Assembly (NCBI RefSeq): GCF_000423105.1
Contig: NZ_AUHI01000006.1
Coordinates: 135,549 to 199,548, forward strand
Direction of reading: 5' to 3'
Length of the DNA stretch: 64,000 nt
Origin: Halalkalibacillus halophilus DSM 18494
Lineage (GTDB): Bacteria > Bacillota > Bacilli > Bacillales > Alkalibacillaceae
The position numbers and the translations under genes were made by a program. Each line of letters opens with the position of its first letter. Position 1 is the stretch's first letter. Shown in pieces: positions 17,000 through 25,562 of this stretch. The notes under the pieces are model-generated. The model made no database searches. It saw nothing but the letters and a program-made list of their open reading frames with translations, and was not told the DNA's origin.

Positions 17000-17761
17000 C
17001 TATGAATACTTACTTTGAATACGTTTTAGAGTAGAAACTATTAAAAAACTAACAATAACCAACAACAACCACGAACTCAATTTTCCCCAGTCGACTAGCT
17101 GCCACGTCTCTGCTTGATGCGGATAACTCCATGCTTCAAAGAACGTCGCTATATTTTCAGCAATCCATATGAAAAATCCAATCAGAATAAAGGAAAGCAC
17201 GACAGGCATAGAGTAACGAATTTCCCCTACTTTAAAACCTACCCACGTTTTCCAAAATAACAGAATCACAAAGGCACCTAACCACCATCTAAAATCCATC
17301 ACATAATGATGCGTGAAAAAATTCAAGTAGATCGCAACCGTTAACGGAACAACTAAGAGATACGGTGGCCAATTCATTAACTTCACATCTAGTCGCCTCC
17401 ACGCCTGGCAAAGGTAACTTGCCACACTCGCATACATGAAACCACTATATAAAGGTACCCCAAAAACTTTCGTAAATCCTTCTTGCGGATACGACCACGA
17501 CCCCATATGCACTTTATAAATTTCTAAAGTTAAACCAATTACGTGAAATAACGTGATGACCATTAATTCACTCTTTGTCTCTAACCCAGAACGAATCATC
17601 CACCACTGAGCAAGTAAACAGATGATTAGTAACCAATCATACCGAGGTAAAAACGGCAACTCGATCCACTGCGTAATGGCTAATGAGACAAAAATAATAA
17701 CAGGAAACACACAAGCCAACGCCTGCTGCCACCCAAAACGAAAGAGTTGTTTGATTGCCAT
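17000..17761 (-). CDS. yoaT: DUF817 family membrane protein YoaT
   Basis: A 253-residue protein with about eight membrane helices and the DUF817 signature segments GSWSYPQEGFTKVFGVPLYSGFMYASV (about residues 87-113) and AENIATFFEAWSYPHQ. Function is unknown. The neighbourhood yoaT, yoaS-like genes and yozG matches B. subtilis, which supports the name. It is the first gene of the presumed operon. The region upstream (17762-17994) is very AT-rich and shared with a divergent GNAT gene. Confidence 0.8.
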   Translation of the reverse strand: MAIKQLFRFGWQQALACVFPVIIFVSLAITQWIELPFLPRYDWLLIICLLAQWWMIRSGLETKSELMVITLFHVIGLTLEIYKVHMGSWSYPQEGFTKVFGVPLYSGFMYASVASYLCQAWRRLDVKLMNWPPYLLVVPLTVAIYLNFFTHHYVMDFRWWLGAFVILLFWKTWVGFKVGEIRYSMPVVLSFILIGFFIWIAENIATFFEAWSYPHQAETWQLVDWGKLSSWLLLVIVSFLIVSTLKRIQSKYS

Positions 17762-17839
17762 TGTTTAATCTCCTAAAAAGGAATTTGAAACTGTTTCTTA
17801 AAAATTTAATGTTTCTTTTTATTGATTATAAACATTTTT

Positions 17840-17856
17840 TTATTGATAATCAATAA
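17840..17856. promoter_or_regulatory. 17-bp perfect palindrome in the yoaT/GNAT divergent region
   Basis: TTATTGATAATCAATAA is a perfect dyad centred on one base. It lies 79 bp upstream of yoaT and 138 bp before the GNAT gene, with a similar half-site (TTATTGATTATAA) about 20 bp to its left. It could be the operator for the YozG-like regulator. It is not a good Fur box. A second inverted repeat (AATATATTA/TAATATATT) lies at about 17895-17925. Confidence 0.4.
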
Positions 17857-17994
17857 ATAAATGACAAATATTGAACTTCCATTCTTTGTATTAAGCTAAA
17901 AAATATATTAAAATCGATAATATATTTTAAAAATTTGCAATAAGAATGAATTTTTGAAGGGGTCTCAATAATTTAATTGTTGGAGGTATATATA

Positions 17995-18477
17995 ATGAAG
18001 TATCAAGTTCGAATAGCAACTTCAGAGGATTATGAAAAGATTAAACCTATACATAAAGAAGTTCATGACTTACATGTGGAAGGTAGACCAGATAAATATA
18101 ATCCAACGAAAAATACGTTAGACAAAGAATATTACTTAAATCTAGTAAATAACAATGAGGGAAGAGTTTATGTAATTGAATATGATAAGAAAATAATAGC
18201 CTTTACCTTTTTAAGAAAAAACATCGCCTCCGATCGTGAAACAGTTGTTAAACATTCATATGTTTTTATGGAAGACTTTGGAGTAAATAAGAATTATAAA
18301 GAGAATGGATTAGGTCGTTTATTATTTGATAAGGCACTTGAATTCACAGAGGAAGTAAATGCAACTAGTTTGGAACTTGGCGTTTGGGAGTTTAATGAAA
18401 CTGCTATAAAGTTCTATGAAGCTATGGGGATGCAGACACAAGCAAGGAAAATGGAAATCAAACTGCAGAAAGAATAG
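17995..18477 (+). CDS. GNAT family N-acetyltransferase
   Basis: A 160-residue acetyl-CoA-dependent acetyltransferase. The acetyl-CoA binding loop shows as VNKNYKENGLGRLLFDKALEF, the Q/RxxGxG/A pattern in degenerate form. LELGVWEFNETAIKFYEAMGM is the typical C-terminal motif. The substrate is unknown. I place the start at the ATG at 17995, which has GTTGGAGG 8 bp upstream. The frame extends six codons further but those overlap the Shine-Dalgarno. Confidence 0.8.
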   Translation: MKYQVRIATSEDYEKIKPIHKEVHDLHVEGRPDKYNPTKNTLDKEYYLNLVNNNEGRVYVIEYDKKIIAFTFLRKNIASDRETVVKHSYVFMEDFGVNKNYKENGLGRLLFDKALEFTEEVNATSLELGVWEFNETAIKFYEAMGMQTQARKMEIKLQKE

Positions 18478-18531
18478 TATTATATGTAATCATATCTTTA
18501 ATCATTGTTTTTGCAGCTATCCAAATATAAA

Positions 18532-19020
18532 TCACCGATCCACAAAAGCACACTCTAGTATTTCTTGATATAATTCATCCCATTTATGATAATACTCAGT
18601 TACAGCAGAGGGATTTATTAGCATCCTTTCTGCTGACTCAAATCTAGCTTGAAATTCATGTAATTCATCTATATCCATACGGTAAAAAACCTGATAGCCT
18701 ACTTTGGGATAAGGGCTTTCTGGATTCCAATGAGGATTTTCGTTATGATCTACTGTAATGTGTCCTAATAAAGAGCATTTTCCAGTAACGTAACCTTCCT
18801 CATAAGCTTCCCTTTTAAAGCATTCTTCAGGTGTTTCTCCATCTTCCACATGTCCCCCAGGAAAATCCCAGCCCCTATTCAACTTCACCAACATCAATTT
18901 TCCATCCTTAAAACAGAATCCATGTACACTTGTGATTAAGTTTCTAGGTGGAAGTTCATGATCATGATTCCACGTTAATTTTACTTTCGCTTCTCCCCAC
19001 TGTACGTATTTCGTAGTCAC
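18532..19020 (-). CDS. NUDIX hydrolase
   Basis: A 162-residue protein with a full Nudix box, GHVEDGETPEECFKREAYEEG, near residue 54, preceded by GWDFPGG. Nudix enzymes hydrolyse nucleoside diphosphates linked to another group, and the substrate here is unknown. The start is GTG at 19020, preceded by GAGAGGGGGAAAAAGC. A second NUDIX gene lies 60 bp upstream in the same direction, and the pair is probably co-transcribed. Confidence 0.85.
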   Translation of the reverse strand: MTTKYVQWGEAKVKLTWNHDHELPPRNLITSVHGFCFKDGKLMLVKLNRGWDFPGGHVEDGETPEECFKREAYEEGYVTGKCSLLGHITVDHNENPHWNPESPYPKVGYQVFYRMDIDELHEFQARFESAERMLINPSAVTEYYHKWDELYQEILECAFVDR

Positions 19021-19080
19021 GCTTTTTCCCCCTCTCATATTCTTTCTTAAATGCTTCTAATCTTTTAGTCCAGTAGTTAC

Positions 19081-19566
19081 TTAATTTAAAACCTGCCATT
19101 CTTCATACGATACTGGTCCAACACCTAACTCTTTGGTTCTAAGCCATTCAAAAGCTTTTAAAACAAGCGGGGAAGCATTATTCAAAGAGACACCTTGCTC
19201 AGACACCCACAGTGCTCCAAGTGAATCTTGCCCTTCAAACTGTTTTGGAACCCTCAATTCACCGCCAATTTTATTAACAACATAGAAGCCTGCGATATGA
19301 TGCACATCTGTGAAATCCCTCCACGAGGAAGGAAACTTAAAATCTATAAGTCCAATGTTTTTCTCAATTTCGATTTCAATACCGGTCTCTTCTTTAAACT
19401 CTCTCTTCATAGCAGTAGATAAAGATTCGCCCTCTTCTAAGCTTCCACCAGGGAGGTCGTAACGATTAATATATGGTCCTCCATTTTTATTTATCACCAA
19501 TAATTGATCGTCTACTCCATAGAGTCCGTACACACCGAAAGCTCTGTGATAATTTTTAGTTTCCAT
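19081..19566 (-). CDS. NUDIX hydrolase
   Basis: A 161-residue protein with the Nudix box in GSLEEGESLSTAMKREFKEE followed by TG, about residues 41-62, after RYDLPGG. Substrate unknown. It lies directly upstream of another NUDIX gene, though the two share little beyond the box, so recent duplication is unlikely. The start ATG at 19566 is behind GGAAGTAATT. Confidence 0.85.
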   Translation of the reverse strand: METKNYHRAFGVYGLYGVDDQLLVINKNGGPYINRYDLPGGSLEEGESLSTAMKREFKEETGIEIEIEKNIGLIDFKFPSSWRDFTDVHHIAGFYVVNKIGGELRVPKQFEGQDSLGALWVSEQGVSLNNASPLVLKAFEWLRTKELGVGPVSYEEWQVLN

Positions 19567-19635
19567 AATTACTTCCCTGACTTTTATACACTTGTCCCAT
19601 CATATGCGTTACTGTCCTCCACAAATTTTTTATAG

Positions 19636-19884
19636 TTATTCAACTTTTGAAATACCTATGTAATCTGTTAACGAGATCAAGTTTACTTTTACATCTTCCT
19701 TCTTAAAAGACACATAAGCACCTTCTCTTAGTCCCTTTTCCCAGCCATAAGCTTTAATTACTATTTCGTACCTTAAAGGAATTCCGCTTTCTTCTCTCGC
19801 AGGTGACCACTCATAACTATATCCTGTAGGATCGATACGACTTTTTTCTTGTTCATCGTTATCTCTTCTCTCTGTTACTATTAA
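19636..19884 (-). pseudogene. C-terminal remnant of a YxeA-like (DUF1093) protein
   Basis: An 82-codon frame with no usable start codon. Its end resembles the C-terminal half of YxeA-family exported proteins, with GLREGAYVSFKKEDVKV recalling LREGAYVQLTLKNDVV of the intact yxeA gene at 37.7 kb. The N-terminal signal sequence is missing; the frame opens directly after a TAA at 19885. I read it as a truncated gene remnant. It fills most of the gap between the NUDIX gene and the interrupted gene upstream. Confidence 0.55.
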
Positions 19885-19901
19885 TTAAGAAATACCTAGC
19901 T

Positions 19902-20399
19902 CTACTCACCGTACAATGAAGATAGATAATCAAACAGCTCGTTTTGGTCATCTAACACCTTATATTCTTTACGGTCATTATCAGTATCTCTAGCAAAAAC
20001 ACTTTCCTTATCTATATGATATACATGTACATCTCTTACATCAAAATGAATACGAAGTTCAAATGATTGGCTATTATTTTCAATTCTTCCCCCGTTGTAA
20101 ATGCGAAGATCACTGTTTAATAATTCATAAATTTCATCTTTATTATCTATCGTAATCATTCGATCATCCTCGGGAGGGATATATTCCAAGTTTTCATCCA
20201 TTGTGCCATCTTGGCGAACTTCTAATTATTCAACCTCGTCGAATAACTCTTGATTTGCTAAATTGTCTTTAGTTGCTTCTGAAAACGTAGTAGGCAAAGA
20301 AGTTAATGAGATATTAAAATACTCTACGGTTAAGAGGGCTACACACAATAAAATAAGGAAGATATTGAGTGGTTTTTTTCTTATTTTTGACATACGCAT
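19902..20399 (-). pseudogene. Membrane-anchored protein gene interrupted by one in-frame TAA
   Basis: Two frames in the same reading register are separated only by a TAA at 20226-20228. The first part (start ATG 20399 behind AGGAG) encodes a basic N-terminus and one membrane helix, ending QELFDEVE. The second continues LEVRQDGT and then a 99-residue acidic soluble domain ending SSLYGE. Together they give one 165-residue exported protein. No family is recognised. The stop could be a real nonsense mutation or a base-calling error, and readthrough cannot be excluded. Confidence 0.6.
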
Positions 20400-20551
20400 A
20401 CCACCTTTGCTCCTGCTATTCTTTGAACATAAAAACTTTTCCATATGACTAACAAATCAATAACCAATACTTGGAAAACACCTTTTGAAATAGTATAATT
20501 TTTCCTATATGCAATTGCAACCTTTGATCGCTATTGAAGGAGGGATCAAGT

Positions 20552-21370
20552 GTGTTTGGACTTATATTTCGTGGGATGGCTGTTGGTGTAACTGAAATGG
20601 TTCCTGGAATTAGTGGGAGCACAGTTGCCATGATACTTGGAATCTATCAACGGCTCCTCTATTCCATAAGTATGTTGACAACCAGCAAGAAGAAAGAGGT
20701 TCTCCCTTTTCTATTGATGTTTGGTTTCGGTATGGTGATTGGATTTGCCAGTACCCTTTACATAATTGACTATTTATTAACAAACTATCGAACACAAACG
20801 TTAATGTTTTTTGTCGGAGTCATTGTTGGATTTCTACCATACCTTTGGAAAGAAGCCCTTAACCAATCTAAATCCACATTTCAACCAAAGCATTTCATAA
20901 TTATGGCGATATTTTTTGGGTTAGTTATAATCGGCCAGATTTTAGGTGGGGCCAATGAGTTAAACGTAATTAATTTATCATTGGCGGATTACATCTTTTT
21001 AATTACTTCTGGGTTCATTGCAAGTACAGCTCTTGTCCTACCTGGCATTAGTGGGGCGTTAATCCTTACTATATTGGGACTCTATGAGCTAGCAACTTCT
21101 TCACTTATTGCACTTCACTTTCCTATAATTATAGCAATAGGCTCTGGGATAACCTTAGGCGTATTGATAACAAGTAAATTAATCCGCTTTTTATTAGCAA
21201 ATTATTCTTTGGGGACATATGCTGCAATGATCGGATTGGTCAGTGCTTCGATATTTGCAATCATGCATGAAATAGAAGGTGCTATAAGTACGCAAATCAT
21301 GTATATGTCTTTTATAACCTTTGTAGCTGGAATTGTGGTTGTTATTGGTTTAAAAAGAAGTCAAAGTTAA
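20552..21370 (+). CDS. DUF368 family polyprenyl-phosphate transporter (PopT-like)
   Basis: A 272-residue membrane protein with two internal repeats, each carrying the PGISG signature (MVPGISGSTVAMILGIYQRLL near residue 16, LPGISGALILTILGLYEL near residue 168). DUF368 proteins were shown to be undecaprenyl-phosphate translocases that recycle the lipid carrier for cell-wall synthesis, with some members needed in alkaline or salty conditions. I start it at GTG 20552, 7 bp after GGAGGG. An upstream TTG overlaps the Shine-Dalgarno. It is a stand-alone gene. Confidence 0.8.
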   Translation: MFGLIFRGMAVGVTEMVPGISGSTVAMILGIYQRLLYSISMLTTSKKKEVLPFLLMFGFGMVIGFASTLYIIDYLLTNYRTQTLMFFVGVIVGFLPYLWKEALNQSKSTFQPKHFIIMAIFFGLVIIGQILGGANELNVINLSLADYIFLITSGFIASTALVLPGISGALILTILGLYELATSSLIALHFPIIIAIGSGITLGVLITSKLIRFLLANYSLGTYAAMIGLVSASIFAIMHEIEGAISTQIMYMSFITFVAGIVVVIGLKRSQS

Positions 21371-21519
21371 CATGCCGAACTGGATTGACACGATTTCATG
21401 AAGGAACCTCTTTCAAGCATGGCTGCACCTATTCTTTGTTATTAGAGAATAAACATAAATTATAAAGTTTGTTTAAGTAGAATTCCCTAAATCCCCTATT
21501 GATAAGGAGGTTTTATATA

Positions 21520-21703
21520 TTGAGTATGAGACGTTTTAAATATCCATTATATTAGGAGCAATTGCTTTCTTATTCATATTAATATTAACCCTAATTATCG
21601 ACTCTTTATATCTTTCGCAAGCTTATTTGTTATGTTTTTAATTTTTTTTGAATTAAGTTATTACTTTTACTTCAACAAGCACACGTGGAAAACAAAATTA
21701 TAA
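21520..21703 (+). pseudogene. Broken small membrane protein gene
   Basis: After an excellent Shine-Dalgarno (AAGGAGG at 21505-21511), translation from TTG 21520 or ATG 21526 gives MRRFKYPLY and then TAG. Shifting frame gives GAIAFLFILILTLIIDSLYLS, and a further shift gives FISFASLFVMFLIFFELSYYFYF and a basic tail ending KTKL. The pieces look like a two-helix membrane protein of about 60 residues with two frameshifts. No homologue is recognised. The remaining DNA between 21371 and 21738 shows nothing else. Confidence 0.4.
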
Positions 21704-21738
21704 TCTCTTGTCCGCTTAACACCTATTCGACTGAACTA

Positions 21739-22257
21739 TTACTTCCTTATTAAATCTATCTCCCACACCATATGATCTGCACCTTTCCCCCAACAATCCT
21801 TCACCACATGAATAGGGTCACCAAGTTTTTTCATCCAATACGCTTGAGACGACTTAAATCCCGCATCTAAGCTCGACTTGGTCATGTTGAGTTTGCGCGC
21901 TTCGTCAAATATATTAGTTAGTAGAAAGCGACCGACTCCTTGGCTTTGATTTGATACTTTTATGTATACACAACCTATTTCCAAGACCTCGCTCAGCTCT
22001 GGACAATGGTTTCTAATAATTTCACCTGGAGGGGTAATCGCAATCGTTCCCAGGAGCTCGTCCTGTTCTTCAGCGACAAAGAAGTAGGTTTGGTCCTTGT
22101 TGAATGAATCCTCTACCACTTGCATCAAACGTTGAACTTCATCATTTGTTGAGACTACGTCAGCTAAACCTTCTACTTCAACCACCGTTGAAATCGTTTC
22201 TTGAAACAATTCGTGCAATTGAGGCAAATCTCTTTTCTCCACATGCCTGAAAATCAC
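21739..22257 (-). CDS. GNAT family N-acetyltransferase
   Basis: A 172-residue acetyltransferase-fold protein. VYIKVSNQSQGVGRFLLTNIFDEARKL holds the acetyl-CoA loop (QGVGR), and SSQAYWMKKLG is the typical C-terminal motif. Substrate unknown. It starts with GTG at 22257 behind GGTAGGTGGG, 17 bp after the methyltransferase gene, with which it is probably co-transcribed. Confidence 0.8.
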   Translation of the reverse strand: MIFRHVEKRDLPQLHELFQETISTVVEVEGLADVVSTNDEVQRLMQVVEDSFNKDQTYFFVAEEQDELLGTIAITPPGEIIRNHCPELSEVLEIGCVYIKVSNQSQGVGRFLLTNIFDEARKLNMTKSSLDAGFKSSQAYWMKKLGDPIHVVKDCWGKGADHMVWEIDLIRK

Positions 22258-22274
22258 TTTTACCCACCTACCTT

Positions 22275-23057
22275 CTATTTCTTCTCAGCAACTACATAAG
22301 CGTAATCTCCTAGATGACTACTGTAGTTACGCATCACGTTTTCTATATGTCCACTTTCTATGTCTTGCTTGAGCTTTTCGCAACCCTGCGATATTTCCTT
22401 TTCTGAGGCCAAGTTGGCAAAAGTCGAAATGCCTGCCCTAACATGTTCATCTAAGTACATACGTGGGTCATACTTACCGCTATAAAGGAAGAAGTCTTGC
22501 AAGTTAGGTTGGATGATAAATGTTTCTGCTCCCACTATGTCAAAACCCGCTTCTTTCAGCTGGTCATTGACGACTGATAACGCTGGCATCTGTTCAGCGG
22601 ATTCTTTCAATGCTATTGGAAAATATTCGTTTAACCAATAGTTATTCATCTGTTCAGGAGTTGAAGTGAAAATCACAAATCTTCCCTTACTCAGAACGCG
22701 ATAGACTTCTTTAAACGGAGTTAATAGATTTTCAAAGTGATGGATGGATAGTGTGCACGTCACTCCGTCAAACACCCCGCTCGGATACGGAAGATTACTG
22801 ACATCAGCTACCTTCCACTCTACATTACTAGTTTTAAGCTCGGCCTTATTAATCATTTCCTGAGAAAGATCGCTAGCACTCATGCTTAAACCCGTCTTCT
22901 CCATCGCAATCGTATAATTACCAGTCCCACAGGCGACATCAAGAACCTTACTTTTATCAGCTAGTTGCAAGTGCTCGCGTAGTCGGCGGGTGATTTCAGG
23001 ATCTGCTTTACGCGTGGTATCATAAGTCCCGCCAATCTTGTCGTATAAAGGCTTCAT
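22275..23057 (-). CDS. Class I SAM-dependent methyltransferase
   Basis: A 260-residue methyltransferase with SAM motif I as VLDVACGTGNYT (about residue 38), the acidic residue of motif II in SASDLSQEMI, and a motif like CTLSIHHFENLLTPFKEVYRVL. This fits the UbiE/Methyltransf_11 group acting on small molecules. Substrate unknown. It sits between a GrpB-family gene and a GNAT gene in one direction with short gaps, a typical modifying-enzyme cluster of Bacillus accessory regions. Confidence 0.8.
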   Translation of the reverse strand: MKPLYDKIGGTYDTTRKADPEITRRLREHLQLADKSKVLDVACGTGNYTIAMEKTGLSMSASDLSQEMINKAELKTSNVEWKVADVSNLPYPSGVFDGVTCTLSIHHFENLLTPFKEVYRVLSKGRFVIFTSTPEQMNNYWLNEYFPIALKESAEQMPALSVVNDQLKEAGFDIVGAETFIIQPNLQDFFLYSGKYDPRMYLDEHVRAGISTFANLASEKEISQGCEKLKQDIESGHIENVMRNYSSHLGDYAYVVAEKK

Positions 23058-23084
23058 ATTTCATCCCTCCACTATTCATTATTT

Positions 23085-23600
23085 TCAATCACCAATCCAA
23101 TCTAGTGCCCTTTTCTCAATTTCTTTTGCATAACTTTCTTTGCCACTTATGTAAGATTCAATGTCGTCAGGAAATCGCATAGCTAATTCTTCTTTTAAGT
23201 CTCCGTATCGTTGCTTGGGCTCTGGGTGAGCGCGTAAATAATCTCGAAAAGCTAAGTGCCGATCAATTTCTGGAGAGCCAACTTGATAAAAATGAACATG
23301 ATGTGAGCGTTGATCTCCCCCTTTTTGAAAATATCTCCTGCCCTTAATTCCATTCTCACCTTTAGACTCGTAACCCATTTGTTGCATTTCGTCATTAAAG
23401 GAATCGACCATAGATATATCCTGCACAATCGGCATCATATCAATAACTGGTTTAGCCTTAAGTCCTGGCACAGAGGTACTTCCAATATGATGTATAGTTA
23501 CTATCTCCTTTCCAAAAAGAGCCCGAAGTTTACCAGCCTCTTTCTCGAACAATTGAGGCCATTTTTTGCTGTATGGAATTACTTCTACTTTTCTTGCCAT
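23085..23600 (-). CDS. GrpB family protein (nucleotidyltransferase fold)
   Basis: A 171-residue member of the GrpB/UPF0157 family. The hallmark HHIGSTSVPGLKAKPVIDMM lies near residues 36-55, matching the GS-x10-D core of the nucleotidyltransferase superfamily, followed by HVHFYQVGSPEI. The biological role is unknown. It precedes a methyltransferase gene by 27 bp. The start ATG at 23600 follows AAAGGAATGATGAA. Confidence 0.85.
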   Translation of the reverse strand: MARKVEVIPYSKKWPQLFEKEAGKLRALFGKEIVTIHHIGSTSVPGLKAKPVIDMMPIVQDISMVDSFNDEMQQMGYESKGENGIKGRRYFQKGGDQRSHHVHFYQVGSPEIDRHLAFRDYLRAHPEPKQRYGDLKEELAMRFPDDIESYISGKESYAKEIEKRALDWIGD

Positions 23601-23718
23601 TTCATCATTCCTTTAGATTTCTTTATCTATTAATAGCATATAACATTATATCTTTACAAAAGATTATATCGTATACTAAGATATAATTATCATTTACGAT
23701 ACTATAAGGAGCATTTAT

Positions 23719-24147
23719 ATGAACAATAAAAAAATAATTAAACAAATCAATCAAGACTGGACAGATATTTACCATCATTTACATGTAGTGCATCAAGAGA
23801 ATATTTCACATCAGGCTGTTCGTGCACTACAGTTTATAGAAAAATCGGAGAGTGTAACAGTGGGTGACTTATCCAATCACCTAAAAGTATCTCATAACAC
23901 AGCTTCTGAGCACGTTAAAAGGCTAATAAAAAAGGGTTACATAGCAAAGATACGAAGTACAGAAGATGAAAGAAAAGTATTCGTGGTGTTAATAGAAAAA
24001 GGACATGAAGTATTAAATAAACATACACGTTTAGATGAGCAGAAATTAGAAATTTTATTAGAAGATCTGAGTGCTGATGAGATTGAAAAAATTGAATCTA
24101 CTTTCACTCTTCTATCTAGGAGTGCCAAACATGTATCTGATAACTAA
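23719..24147 (+). CDS. MarR family transcriptional regulator
   Basis: A 142-residue winged-helix regulator. The recognition region VTVGDLSNHLKVSHNTASEHVKRLIKKGYI and the wing IRSTEDERKVFVVLIEKG are visible between residues 43 and 92. Start ATG 23719 follows AAGGAG. Its 3' end overlaps a DUF3147 membrane protein gene by 17 bp, so the two are translationally coupled. The regulator probably controls that gene and itself. Confidence 0.88.
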   Translation: MNNKKIIKQINQDWTDIYHHLHVVHQENISHQAVRALQFIEKSESVTVGDLSNHLKVSHNTASEHVKRLIKKGYIAKIRSTEDERKVFVVLIEKGHEVLNKHTRLDEQKLEILLEDLSADEIEKIESTFTLLSRSAKHVSDN

Positions 24148-24478
24148 AATTCTTTTATCAGCAATAGTTATTGGGATCGTTACTGAGATTTCAAGAATCT
24201 TTCCTAAATACGGTGGGGTCGTCGCGGCATTACCATTAGTTAGTTTACTCAGCTTAATTTGGCTTAATATCCAAGGTGAAGAAGCAGCTAATCTAAGCAA
24301 ATTTGCTTTAGGTGTTTTATGGGGTTTCCCTGCCACGGCAGTAATGCTGATCATTGTCGCAATTTCTCTTAAAGCCTCCATACCGTTATATATATCTATT
24401 GGACTTGGAACGGGAGGGTGGCTAATCTTCTTATTACTTCAAGATGCAGTAGTGAAAAATGTAACCACCTATTTTTAG
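24131..24478 (+). CDS. DUF3147 family membrane protein
   Basis: A 115-residue protein with four membrane helices and the family signature GIVTEISRIFPKYGGVVAALPLVSLLSLIWL near residues 13-43. The start ATG at 24131 has TAGGAG 8 bp upstream, inside the end of the MarR gene. Family function is unknown. Its tight coupling to a MarR regulator suggests response to a small molecule. Confidence 0.75.
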   Translation: MYLITKILLSAIVIGIVTEISRIFPKYGGVVAALPLVSLLSLIWLNIQGEEAANLSKFALGVLWGFPATAVMLIIVAISLKASIPLYISIGLGTGGWLIFLLLQDAVVKNVTTYF

Positions 24479-24550
24479 TGACATTCCCTTACCTTACTTA
24501 AATTGATATGCTGTGCTTAAAATTTGCAGTAACAACACATTCCTATCTAC

Positions 24551-24955
24551 TTACTCAAAAGCTCGATTCATCAACACGATTCTCCAACCATCAGGGTCTT
24601 CAATCGTGATCCCTTCTTCTTTCCAATACCCATTTTCGGGCTCTACTGCATGGTATCCCATATCTTGTAGTCGCTCTTGTACATGGTTAATTTGATTTTT
24701 ATCCGTTATATAAAATACTAATAAGTTATCTTTGGTTGGCGCTGGGCATGGACTTCCCTCTTCGTGACGCGTGAACTCCAAGTGATAATCGGCATTCGGC
24801 AAGCCAATAATGACACCTTCGTATCCCCGATGTCCTTGGAACTCTCCGATCTTCTCAAGCCCTAATCCATGTACATAAAAATCAATGACCTCTTCAAATC
24901 TATCTGTTGGTCTTGCTACTCTTATTTGAGCTGCTGCAAAGTCTTTAAATTCCAT
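24551..24955 (-). CDS. VOC (glyoxalase/bleomycin resistance fold) protein, YycE-like
   Basis: A 134-residue protein with the vicinal oxygen chelate fold. AQIRVARPTDRFEEVIDFYVHGLGL opens the first beta-alpha-beta module and ITIEDPDGWRIVLMNR closes the second. The sequence pattern resembles B. subtilis YycE, an uncharacterised family member. Metal and substrate are unknown. It is a single gene, convergent with the DUF3147 gene. Confidence 0.75.
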   Translation of the reverse strand: MEFKDFAAAQIRVARPTDRFEEVIDFYVHGLGLEKIGEFQGHRGYEGVIIGLPNADYHLEFTRHEEGSPCPAPTKDNLLVFYITDKNQINHVQERLQDMGYHAVEPENGYWKEEGITIEDPDGWRIVLMNRAFE

Positions 24956-25123
24956 TGGATATTCCCCTATCTGACTATTAATCTAACTTAATATTACGAC
25001 TTTTCTTTAGTTAAACAAATTATTCTGCCTATCTATTTAACGTTGAATTATAGCCCGATTTCAGTATTTTTAATAATAAATGGTAGAATAAAAATACATT
25101 CTAGTGAAGGAGGAGATTTATCA

Positions 25124-25546
25124 ATGACAATCAAGGGTCTAAATCACTTTCTATTCTCTGTTTCCAACTTAGATCAATCTATTAAATTTTATAGAGAAGT
25201 CTTAGATGCTAAGTTGTTAGTTAAAGGGCGCACCACTGCTTATTTCGACTTAAATGGAATGTGGCTTGCGCTAAATGAGGAGAAAGAAATTCCGCGTAAA
25301 GAAATAGAACAATCTTATACACATGTAGCTTTTACAATTGAAGAAGATCAATTTAACAATATGTACGACAAACTAGTTAATTTAAATGTAAATATCTTAT
25401 CTGGTCGACCAAGAGATGAACAAGATAAAAAATCAATCTATTTCACAGACCCTGATGGGCATAAGTTTGAATTTCATACGGGGACGCTACAAGATCGCAT
25501 TGACTATTATAAACAAGAAAAGCCGCATATGGACTTTTTTGACTAA
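25124..25546 (+). CDS. fosB: Metallothiol transferase FosB (fosfomycin resistance)
   Basis: A 140-residue VOC enzyme that opens the epoxide of fosfomycin with bacillithiol, using a divalent metal. Long stretches are diagnostic of FosB: LLVKGRTTAYFDLNG, SYTHVAFTIEEDQ, KKSIYFTDPDGHKFEFHTG and LQDRIDYYKQEKPHM. The metal ligands expected are the His in GLNH (residue 8), the His in YTHVAF and the Glu in KFEFH. Start ATG 25124 follows AAGGAGGAG; the longer frame upstream is not needed. Followed 16 bp later by a metallo-hydrolase gene. Confidence 0.93.
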   Translation: MTIKGLNHFLFSVSNLDQSIKFYREVLDAKLLVKGRTTAYFDLNGMWLALNEEKEIPRKEIEQSYTHVAFTIEEDQFNNMYDKLVNLNVNILSGRPRDEQDKKSIYFTDPDGHKFEFHTGTLQDRIDYYKQEKPHMDFFD

Positions 25547-25562
25547 GGCTTGGAGGGGTTTT

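Noticed and set aside
17840..17856. The 17-bp palindrome as a Fur box
   Set aside because: It lacks the TGATAATNATTATCA pattern of Bacillus Fur sites, and neither neighbour is an iron gene.
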